Positions 33,328 to 39,816 of a stretch of 62,883 nt of DNA are shown here, one piece after another. The stretch comes from a virus: positions 1-62,883 of IMG/VR virus record IMGVR_UViG_3300008259_005074; one strand, 5' to 3'. The position numbers were made by a program, and so were the translations under genes. The number at the start of each line of letters is the position of its first letter. The first letter of the stretch is position 1. The notes beneath the pieces were generated by a model. That model did not search any database. It was not told where the DNA came from and saw only the letters and a program-made list of their open reading frames with translations.

Positions 33328-34256
33328 TACCACCCCTCTTGTCGTCGGATCACATCAATCTCACGTGTCATTACGCCGAGATTCTGCCAGTTAGATCTGT
33401 AATGATCCTTGAAAAATGCGCTCTGGAACGGGGGCATGAACGCCATGGGTAATCCCAATTGTGTGCTCAATGGATCGGTATAAAAATCAATCACCCCTGC
33501 TGGGTCTTGTTCAGCCACTGTGGATTCCCATATCGTTTTTAGAGTATCAAACCACTGCACTTCTCGATAGTCCCAGTCAGAAAGCATGGTCATGTATGTG
33601 CCTTGACGGGCACCGGCTATGGCCCAAAATCCATTTTCAACATCGCAGCCTATGTTGTGCCATATCGTGAGATGATCGAAATTGCGTTTATGCACACGAT
33701 CCTTGAATTCACTCACTGTGGGACGGCGCCCACGATCCAGGCACATCTTGACGCCTTCTCGGAACCCTGCACGCCAGGCATGGAATGGTGATCCATTGGG
33801 ATAGGTTGTTGAATAGCAATCATGCATGGGCCAATACAGTGGATCAAAGCAGAATTCTACCACTGTTTCGTCTCGCCCATCTGTGGATTCATGGGTTTTC
33901 ATGTTGAGAACGAAATCTCGGGTCCACGAACTCAACCCACCGTTGCCATACATCAGACCATTGACATGATTGCGAGCACGCCACCGCAACACAGCACGCT
34001 CCCATGATTCATCTGGAAATTCCAGTGTGAGATTGAAAAAGTTTTCTTGGGGAAGATTGTCTCCATCTATCAAGATGAAACGCTCGGTTTCTGATGCGTC
34101 GGCTGCGGCCTTGTGTGCGGCATCTGATCCTTTGACGCTGTCCACACGTTTGGCCCAGGGGACCATGTTGCGTATTTTGACCCAAAATTCTTCTTTGAGA
34201 GGCTCGTCATAGGACAGGTAGACGACGTCAAGATCTGCTATATCAACTTTCTTCAT
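33327..34256 (-). CDS. GT-A-like glycosyltransferase with DxD motif
   Basis: The 309-residue protein has a DGD motif (D64-D66 in ILIDGDNLPQ) preceded by a helix rich in alanine (HKAAADASETERF), the arrangement of the nucleotide-binding DxD in GT-A folds. The stretch AWRAGFREGVKM is shared with the 12979-14583 protein (AWRTAFRECVKL). The GNGGLSSW segment is an additional candidate donor-binding loop. The N-terminus (LDVVYLSYDEPLKEEFW) is the beta-strand of such folds. Donor and acceptor unknown. It overlaps the upstream gene by 14 bases and the downstream gene by one base. Confidence 0.75.
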   Translation of the reverse strand: MKKVDIADLDVVYLSYDEPLKEEFWVKIRNMVPWAKRVDSVKGSDAAHKAAADASETERFILIDGDNLPQENFFNLTLEFPDESWERAVLRWRARNHVNGLMYGNGGLSSWTRDFVLNMKTHESTDGRDETVVEFCFDPLYWPMHDCYSTTYPNGSPFHAWRAGFREGVKMCLDRGRRPTVSEFKDRVHKRNFDHLTIWHNIGCDVENGFWAIAGARQGTYMTMLSDWDYREVQWFDTLKTIWESTVAEQDPAGVIDFYTDPLSTQLGLPMAFMPPFQSAFFKDHYRSNWQNLGVMTREIDVIRRQEGW

Positions 34257-34590
34257 TGGTCACGGTTACTTTCCAAAATTTCTTTTGAGTATAGGTGGTT
34301 GGCACAACGATACAAACATCGTCGGCATGGCAAGCATATTCGCCATGATCTGCTGGTGCCAATCGCCAACTGCTCTGTTGTGTTATTTTAATCAATTTTC
34401 CATCGCGCACTTTGAGATCCATGCGCACTTGTTCAAAGGTATGACGATCCACTACAATGTATGTGCCAGGAAGATCTTCCATGGAATAGCAAGTGATGGT
34501 TCCGGAATCATCATAGTAGATGCGGAATTCGGCTCGATTTTCGGGCACGGTCCAATCATGCTGTGTGGCGGCTTGCCAAAAGGCATCCAT
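34243..34590 (-). CDS. Small phage protein, unknown
   Basis: The 115-residue product (MDAFWQAATQHDWTVPENRAEFRIYYDDSG...) is beta-rich and ends in a TYTQKKFWKVTVTN strand pattern. The central stretch GTYIVVDRHTFEQVRMDLKVRDGKLI and CHADDVCIVV suggest a compact domain that I associate with an uncharacterised T4-like phage protein family. There is no signal peptide or membrane segment. It overlaps both neighbouring GT genes (14 and 35 bases), so it is co-translated with them and may be an accessory factor. Confidence 0.72.
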   Translation of the reverse strand: MDAFWQAATQHDWTVPENRAEFRIYYDDSGTITCYSMEDLPGTYIVVDRHTFEQVRMDLKVRDGKLIKITQQSSWRLAPADHGEYACHADDVCIVVPTTYTQKKFWKVTVTNEES

Positions 34591-35395
34591 AATGCTCCTC
34601 CAATTCTAGTGCCAGGGGTTTGTGATGATAATGCACAACCCCATGCTGTTCTATGGTGTTGATGCGCAGTCTTCCATCTACCAATTCGTAGACAAATTCG
34701 TCGGTCCATGGGCGTGCGTCTGTCTTGAGATAGTTGACTGCGGGCTTCATGTGTATCATGCTGGGCCATGCGTCGGGCAAAGTCACAAGATCCTCGCCCA
34801 TATACTTGGCCGCCATGGCATAGATCATATCAGTGTTGGCAGGAATGCTATCACAATATTTCAATGTTTTACGAGCCTCGGGCCACTTTTCAAACAGCAC
34901 ACGCACCAGTTCAAAAAATTCCGATGCCGTGCGACTCAATCTCCAATATGTGATGGCATTGTAGAGATCTGGAAGATCATTGTCGTCCCAGTGTCTACGA
35001 TAAGCGCGGCAATCACTGACGTTGTTGAGATAGTTACGCATACCACGACTGACTACGACATCTCGATGTTCGAACCAAGACCACCAATGGTCGATGGATC
35101 CGTTGACTATCATATCAGATTCGAGTTTGATCGTTTCGCGGAATGGAGAAGCATGGAATGCTTGCCAGTCGTTGGCCAACTTCCATGTGTCGTTGGCAGC
35201 TTGATCTCCATGAGGGAAAGGTTTGATGATATCAAACACCGGATCTGATTCTTCGGCGTCTGTGACCAAACATATCCTACAATCTGGCATCCACCAACGT
35301 AGGCTCTTGGCCAGTGCTCGAGCACAGGCTACGTAGTCATCGCGACCGTTGTTGCTGGCTATGATTAGATATCCACGTTCAAATAGCACTGGCAC
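34556..35395 (-). CDS. GT-A-like glycosyltransferase
   Basis: The 279-residue protein begins with a strand-turn of the nucleotide-diphospho-sugar transferase type (RGYLIIASNNGRDDYVACARALAKSL) and has ESD at 92-94 (IKLESDMIVNGS), a DxD-like metal site. Later features include HMKPAVNYLK and VHYHHKP near the C-terminus, where GT-A enzymes carry a histidine for metal. Overall it looks like a GT8-like transferase. The start is probably GTG 35395, though GTG 35389 is possible. It overlaps the upstream GT gene by 17 bases, so these two genes are coupled. Confidence 0.75.
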   Translation of the reverse strand: MPVLFERGYLIIASNNGRDDYVACARALAKSLRWWMPDCRICLVTDAEESDPVFDIIKPFPHGDQAANDTWKLANDWQAFHASPFRETIKLESDMIVNGSIDHWWSWFEHRDVVVSRGMRNYLNNVSDCRAYRRHWDDNDLPDLYNAITYWRLSRTASEFFELVRVLFEKWPEARKTLKYCDSIPANTDMIYAMAAKYMGEDLVTLPDAWPSMIHMKPAVNYLKTDARPWTDEFVYELVDGRLRINTIEQHGVVHYHHKPLALELEEHYGCLLASRHTA

Positions 35396-36200
35396 AGATT
35401 TTCCCCAGATCAGGTTTGTTCATGACATGGAGATCACAATCCTCCAATAACATGCGTTGGTGACGCTCTTGATTATCAACCATCCTCACATAGTTCAGTT
35501 GGAATCTATCGGGCTCCAATTGATTCAAATACACATCATAAAAACTGGTAAACAAAGGCCACGGAATGCTGGGTATAGAATCCTCGACGTGCCCATAAAC
35601 AGTGTTGAGAGCGATGCTGATAGCGTAGTCATTGCGATAGAGATCTTGGCTGAATTTATAGATGCGACTGTAATGATACCAGTTATCTTCGATCATGTGC
35701 ATCATCTCAAACACAGATTGTGCCAACGCACTCTTCCGGAAATACAGTACCGTGGCCCACCACATGGGCATTTCTACCGATCCAAATCTAGTATCGGCAG
35801 CAAAGTTCCTGCGTTCTGTGACATCTAACACATAACGATGGCATAAAATATCTTGATCGGTTTCAAACAGGATTTTCAGTCTATCTGAAGCAACGATATA
35901 ATCTGTATCAAGCACCAAGGTCTGCTCATAAGGACTCAAATCATAGGCTCTGCATCGACCTCGGTTAAACCATGTGGCCGATGAATCAGCATTCATATGA
36001 TCGTATTTGCGTGTGCCTCCACTGCGCCTTTCAGCAGTGATCACTTGATCAAACATCGTGACATCCATGGGCGCTGAATCAGTGATCAATGTGACTGGTA
36101 ATCCAAGATGTCTGTTGATCCTGGGTGCGGACCATTGTGCTTGTTGCACATAATCCACACGATCATTGTTGAACGCGAATAATAGAACGCCTTGAGTCAT
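35379..36200 (-). CDS. GT-A-like glycosyltransferase
   Basis: The 273-residue product is read from ATG 36200, whose first bases overlap the stop of the upstream gene (ATGA). The in-frame codons up to 36257 overlap that gene. The start GVLLFAFNNDRVDYVQQAQWSAPRINRHLGLPVTLITDS is the nucleotide-binding strand-helix of GT-A enzymes, followed by LDTDYIVAS with DxD at D98/D100. The pattern resembles the 34556 gene, so the two are diverged paralogues. A C-terminal LHVMNKPDLG is like the HMKPA segment there. Donor unknown. Confidence 0.78.
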   Translation of the reverse strand: MTQGVLLFAFNNDRVDYVQQAQWSAPRINRHLGLPVTLITDSAPMDVTMFDQVITAERRSGGTRKYDHMNADSSATWFNRGRCRAYDLSPYEQTLVLDTDYIVASDRLKILFETDQDILCHRYVLDVTERRNFAADTRFGSVEMPMWWATVLYFRKSALAQSVFEMMHMIEDNWYHYSRIYKFSQDLYRNDYAISIALNTVYGHVEDSIPSIPWPLFTSFYDVYLNQLEPDRFQLNYVRMVDNQERHQRMLLEDCDLHVMNKPDLGKICASAI

Positions 36201-36508
36201 CGTTGTTGAGATAATTGTTGATGCTCGATCAACCAAGCCGTCATCTGCTCCTGCCAACGATCATGCGCCAGGTGCTGTAATTCCAACACATTGATCTGCA
36301 CAGGAGTGCCATAAAGATCCTCTATGACTGCGTCTTCGGTGGGACAACTCTGTAACAGGGCCAAGAGTTCAGGACCTGCCCGCCACATACCGCCGGCAAA
36401 GGCAAAGGTCATTTTGGAATGGTATTTTTCTTTCAGCAGGCGTTTCTGCGTGGCATGATCAAAACGGCTACGGATTTGTTTGACTAGTTGTTCTGGATCC
36501 AAGTTCAT
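36197..36508 (-). CDS. Small phage protein, first gene of the long operon
   Basis: The 103-residue product (MNLDPEQLVKQIRSRFDHATQKRLL...) is helical, with FAFAGGMWRAGPELLALLQS in the middle and ERLRH-like basic ends. I associate it with an uncharacterised protein conserved in T4-like marine phages (the GGMWKAGPELL stretch). The ATG lies seven bases downstream of a perfect -10 box, which makes a leaderless message likely. It opens the 20-gene minus-strand run, overlapping the next gene by four bases. Confidence 0.8.
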   Translation of the reverse strand: MNLDPEQLVKQIRSRFDHATQKRLLKEKYHSKMTFAFAGGMWRAGPELLALLQSCPTEDAVIEDLYGTPVQINVLELQHLAHDRWQEQMTAWLIEHQQLSQQR

Positions 36509-36513
36509 ACTCC

Positions 36514-36522
36514 ATTATAACA
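36514..36522 (-). promoter_or_regulatory. Extended -10 promoter of the long minus-strand operon
   Basis: On the minus strand, TGTTATAAT (36522-36514) has TG one base before a perfect TATAAT. The ATG at 36508 begins only five bases after the -10 box, so transcription from the usual +1 would start at the first codon. No strong -35 box is seen, although TTGTTT lies 15 bases upstream. There is no other promoter signal for the operon. Confidence 0.65.
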
Positions 36523-36538
36523 GAGTATGTAGCAAAAC

Positions 36539-36563
36539 AAAAGGGCCCGGAGGCCCTTTTTTT
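36539..36563 (-). terminator. Rho-independent terminator of the virion block, probably bidirectional
   Basis: AAAAGGGCC (36539-36547) pairs with GGCCCTTTT (36552-36560) around CGGA. On the minus strand the stem is followed by TTTTGTTTT. It lies 17 bases after the stop of the last virion gene and before the promoter of the next minus-strand operon. On the plus strand it also has a T run, but no plus-strand gene reads into it. Confidence 0.9.
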
Positions 36564-36579
36564 ACCGATTGACGATGTT

Positions 36580-37557
36580 TTATGATCCAGTTTGTGATCC
36601 AGCCAGTGTGGGTGTTCCCCAACTGGTCGTGGTAAGATATGTGGTAGCACTGGGGATCAGTGTGAGGGTAGATGTAAGTGTACCATCTACTGTGGTCAAA
36701 CCGCCGGGTTTGGCGATGGTGGAGGCAATGGTTATTACTGAACCAGCATCAGCGTTGGAACCTTGTGTACCGTTGCTCTTGATGTTTACAGTGATTGAGT
36801 TACCTTCATAGCCATAGTAAGAACTGGCCGATTGTGTGAATACCTGCACATTGGCAGTGGTGAGATCGTAGTATCCAGTGTTAGCGGAGATAGTCGGAGA
36901 TCCAGATCCACCAGTTTTCACAGTTCCGGTATAACTACCGCCTGCGATGGTCTGTGTTCCTGTTCCTGCTGTGTAGTTAAGTGTTCCGCATGCAGTGCAA
37001 AGGTTGGTGATAGCAGTGTTTTGATCGCTGACTGAACCGCCGGTGCGGCTCCAGGTCTGGGTGATACGTCCACCGGCGTTAAAGAAATAACGTGCGGCAT
37101 CTCCAGATGCAAAGGTCACTGTTTGTGTAAATATCACCGACGAGGTCCAGGAGGTAGCACGACTTACAGCACCACCGGCAGTGATCGATGTGCCCACAGC
37201 GGCGCAGTTCAATCTGTTGTTAAAAATCGTGGTGATGTTGGTCGACAGAGCTGCATAGGCACTGATCGTGTCCCCTGCCACCGGGCTAGAGATCGCAGTG
37301 ATCGATGATCCTTGTTGGCTGGCTGCACTGGATATACGTGCCAGCATGGTCGACCATTGCGTAGCTGTCACTGTTTGTCCTGCTGACACTGCGCTCAAAA
37401 CTGGTAAAGTGGTCTGACCATATCCTTTGTCACCTGTGCCCACACCCCATACAGTGTTGACGTTTGCGACGTTGTTGTCACCTGTGCCGGCAGCATTACC
37501 TGTGGCAAAGATGTTGTAATCGTCGTCTAATATTACTGATCCGGTCGAGTAGGCCAT
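36580..37557 (-). CDS. Virion appendage/fibre-type structural protein
   Basis: The 325-residue protein is rich in G, S, T and A with almost no charged residues after the N-terminus, a fibre composition. It begins MAYSTGSVILDDDYNIFATGN, a pattern I associate with structural proteins of T4-like marine phages, and has FASGDAARYFFNAGGRITQTWSRTGG, a segment that occurs in the same group. Two short repeats, TGTQTIAGGSYTGTV and TGYYDLT, suggest beta-stranded modules. It would be a tail or capsid appendage protein. It sits after a larger fibre gene by 11 bases with a small gap. The terminator follows. Confidence 0.78.
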   Translation of the reverse strand: MAYSTGSVILDDDYNIFATGNAAGTGDNNVANVNTVWGVGTGDKGYGQTTLPVLSAVSAGQTVTATQWSTMLARISSAASQQGSSITAISSPVAGDTISAYAALSTNITTIFNNRLNCAAVGTSITAGGAVSRATSWTSSVIFTQTVTFASGDAARYFFNAGGRITQTWSRTGGSVSDQNTAITNLCTACGTLNYTAGTGTQTIAGGSYTGTVKTGGSGSPTISANTGYYDLTTANVQVFTQSASSYYGYEGNSITVNIKSNGTQGSNADAGSVITIASTIAKPGGLTTVDGTLTSTLTLIPSATTYLTTTSWGTPTLAGSQTGS

Positions 37558-37568
37558 TCTTGTTATCC

Positions 37569-38996
37569 TTAATTAATCGTGACGATCGCTTCTACTGTGC
37601 CTTCGTCTTCGGTCAGTTTATCACGGATCGCGCGACCAATAACATTATATGCTGTCCATTCATTACGAGAGGCTGATCTTGCTAGTCCGTTTCCTGCTGA
37701 AACCAAGCGATCACCTTTACGCACCTTGCCGATCACACGCACAGGCACACGACCTGTCATAGCGATAGGTGGATGTGTGGCGTCGTCACCAGCGGCACCG
37801 TTCATGGTGTAGGCCGGACGTGTTGATATCACACCAAACACTTCATCGGTGGCATCTTCCATGGCAGCAGTGATTTCTTTGGCACCACCAAGCATGACCA
37901 CTGTTCCGGGAGGATATGTGGTATCTGCTTCAAATCTTTCAGCCAAGTCAGCGTATTCAGCCGATGTGGCTTTGGCGAATATTGTGTTGAAATATCCCGA
38001 AGATGTTCCAATGTTGCCTATGCCGTTGGCATTGTTGTTAATGATACTGCCCAAAGACACAGCGGCTGTTCCAAAATTCACTGTTCCGCCTGTTGACGCA
38101 ATCTGCCCTGTGACCACTAGATTTGTGTTTATATTAACGTTAGATGTAGCACCATCGAGCGTCATACAAGTGGTGGTAGAACCTCCATCGTTGACCTGGA
38201 ATATGATATCGCCATCCAGTGTTTGATTGCGGAGATATACGTCGGTTCCTGAGACAAACAAACGAGCATCTGAGTCACCGCCCACATATAGACCAGTATC
38301 ATTGAGTATACTCAATGTGCCTGTGGTGGATGTGGCTGCGTCTGTGCGCATGAAAGAAGTCGAGTTCAGATTATCCAACAGGTCAGCGTTGGTAGCCGTG
38401 CCTTTCATTGTAGGGTAGTCTGTGCTCATGTTCAAGCCAGGCCCAATGGTTGCAAAACCTGTCAGTGCCGCGGCTGGAGTAAATGTTGGGTCTTTGGAGA
38501 ATATAGCGACGATAGCATTATTGACAAACATTTTGACAACAACGTGATCGCTACCCGGTGATGAATCGGTAATGGTGTCGACTATGGCGCCAGAAGTTCC
38601 AGTGCCCGATGTAAAGGCCGGACCTACTAAGATGAAACTGGATCCATTGTAGACCTTGAGCTGGGCGTTCACTGTGTCAAACCACAGGTCACCTGTGACA
38701 TTCGATGTCGGAGCAGATGCGCTGGCAGTGGCGCTGGAAATCACTTTGAAAGTGGTTCCGTTGTAGACTTTCATCACACCATTGGTCTTGTCCCACCAAA
38801 GTTGTCCTACCAAAGGGTCCCCTGGGGCAGTGGTATTGCTACCACTTTCCAACAAGTGGATGAAGTTTTCATCTAGGAATTCGCCATAGCCAGCATAGTT
38901 TTTGCCCACTAGGGTCATGCTGGAATCGCTGTTGATGGTTCCGTCCGCGATTACCGCGAATATGGTGCCATCTGTTAAGTTAATCGTATATGCCAT
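37569..38996 (-). CDS. Tail-fibre-type protein with repeated beta motif and C-terminal domain
   Basis: The 475-residue protein has two copies of a beta motif near the N-terminus: LWWDKTNGVMKVYNGTTF (about 68-85) and LWFDTVNAQLKVYNGSSF (about 103-120). Low-complexity serine-threonine-rich stretches and a long middle region follow. The C-terminal part (SAEYADLAERFEADTTYPPGTVVMLGG, DATHPPIAMTGRVPVRVIGKV) resembles the C-terminal domain of phage fibres that carry an autocleaved or trimerisation module. A fibre or fibre-adaptor role is likely. Its promoter appears to be the CATAAATA at 39043-39050. Confidence 0.78.
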   Translation of the reverse strand: MAYTINLTDGTIFAVIADGTINSDSSMTLVGKNYAGYGEFLDENFIHLLESGSNTTAPGDPLVGQLWWDKTNGVMKVYNGTTFKVISSATASASAPTSNVTGDLWFDTVNAQLKVYNGSSFILVGPAFTSGTGTSGAIVDTITDSSPGSDHVVVKMFVNNAIVAIFSKDPTFTPAAALTGFATIGPGLNMSTDYPTMKGTATNADLLDNLNSTSFMRTDAATSTTGTLSILNDTGLYVGGDSDARLFVSGTDVYLRNQTLDGDIIFQVNDGGSTTTCMTLDGATSNVNINTNLVVTGQIASTGGTVNFGTAAVSLGSIINNNANGIGNIGTSSGYFNTIFAKATSAEYADLAERFEADTTYPPGTVVMLGGAKEITAAMEDATDEVFGVISTRPAYTMNGAAGDDATHPPIAMTGRVPVRVIGKVRKGDRLVSAGNGLARSASRNEWTAYNVIGRAIRDKLTEDEGTVEAIVTIN

Positions 38997-39042
38997 TCTC
39001 TTTACTCCGCTTTAGGATATTTACCACGGTTTAATATACTCA

Positions 39043-39050
39043 TATTTATG
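39043..39050 (-). promoter_or_regulatory. T4-late-type promoter motif CATAAATA
   Basis: Minus-strand CATAAATA (39050-39043) matches the T4-like late consensus (TATAAATA; NATAAATA in cyanophages) at seven of eight positions. It overlaps the stop of the upstream gene and lies 46 bases before the fibre gene start at 38996, whose own near-upstream region lacks a -10 box. Confidence 0.55.
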
Positions 39051-39648
39051 TAGAGCTCAAATTTGTTAAGGTTTGTATCCGCACTGTATAATCTATCTGT
39101 ATCTGGCGGTTCAAACTCTTTTGCACCGGGTGGAAGATCACATGAGTGATCAACCGTAAATCTGTAGGACTACCGTTCCAGGTTTTTAAACCCAGTTCGT
39201 CAAACACATATTCACCATTGAAATTGGTTGAATTGTCAAAGGCTTGTTGGCCAGCGGGTTCACCGTAGTCCAACAAGCAACTTACTAAGATATCAGTGTA
39301 AACAGTGCCCGTGGTATGCAGGATAGTCATGTTGTTCCTGCTGGGATCTGTATTGGCCGCTGAATTGTTATCTACTACCTTGGCATAGGTAGGATTGTAA
39401 AGATCAGCATTCTGACCTGTGGTGTTAGGGGGCAAATATGTGATCACTCCAGTGGGATCCACGGATGATCCACCGTTGCCAAAAGCCATGAGATATATCT
39501 GTCCAACGGTCTTGTTGGCTAGGGTATTGGCCATGCTGATAGATATGTTTTCATAGTGGATGGCATTTTTCTTATCCACAAATACTTCTTGAGTGTTGGG
39601 ATCAAATATCCGGACGAAACCCTCGATTTTTACTGGAACTTGCATCAT
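39046..39648 (-). CDS. Structural protein with FDPNT motif (baseplate or fibre-associated)
   Basis: The 200-residue protein begins MMQVPVKIEGFVRIFDPNTQEVFVDKKNAIHYENIS. The GFV(K/R)IFDPNT stretch is repeated at the C-terminus of the 56-residue protein immediately upstream. The remainder is a mixed-strand protein with HVIFHPVQKSLNRQIQIDYTVRIQTL at the end. I associate the FDPNT-VDKKNAIHYEN pattern with a structural protein that follows the baseplate block in T4-like marine phages. The ATG overlaps the stop of the small gene (ATGATG). A hub-adaptor or fibre connection role is a guess. Confidence 0.72.
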   Translation of the reverse strand: MMQVPVKIEGFVRIFDPNTQEVFVDKKNAIHYENISISMANTLANKTVGQIYLMAFGNGGSSVDPTGVITYLPPNTTGQNADLYNPTYAKVVDNNSAANTDPSRNNMTILHTTGTVYTDILVSCLLDYGEPAGQQAFDNSTNFNGEYVFDELGLKTWNGSPTDLRLITHVIFHPVQKSLNRQIQIDYTVRIQTLTNLSST

Positions 39649-39812
39649 GCTCGGGTCTCCAGGATGGTTTCTTTGGTATTTGGATCGAATATTTTCACGA
39701 AACCCGAAACCGCTATACCACCCACTTCATTGGGTTTGCGACGTGGCTGTGGTTGAGACTGCGGCGGAGTTGGTGTAGACTGTTGTTTATTATCCATGGT
39801 AGTATTTAGCAT
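39645..39812 (-). CDS. Short protein sharing the FDPNT motif
   Basis: The 55-residue product, read from ATG 39812, has a glutamine-proline-rich linker (STPTPPQSQPQPRRKPNEV) and then GGIAVSGFVKIFDPNTKETILETRA. This last segment is the same motif as residues 10-28 of the next gene. GGAAGGG lies ahead of the ATG. A TTG at 39833 and an ATG at 39797 are in frame. It may be an intact small protein with a tail peptide, or the remnant of a duplicated gene whose body was lost. Confidence 0.6.
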   Translation of the reverse strand: MLNTTMDNKQQSTPTPPQSQPQPRRKPNEVGGIAVSGFVKIFDPNTKETILETRA

Positions 39813-39816
39813 GGCT

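Noticed and set aside
34622-35248. A 208-residue plus-strand open frame opposite the GT gene at 34556
   Set aside because: It lies wholly antisense to a gene with GT-A features and overlaps, in composition and codon pattern, with typical complementary-strand shadows; no ribosome site or recognisable motif.
36539-36563. Plus-strand terminator function of the 36.5-kb hairpin
   Set aside because: The plus-strand T run would fit, but no plus-strand gene lies upstream to need it, so the minus-strand function is preferred.
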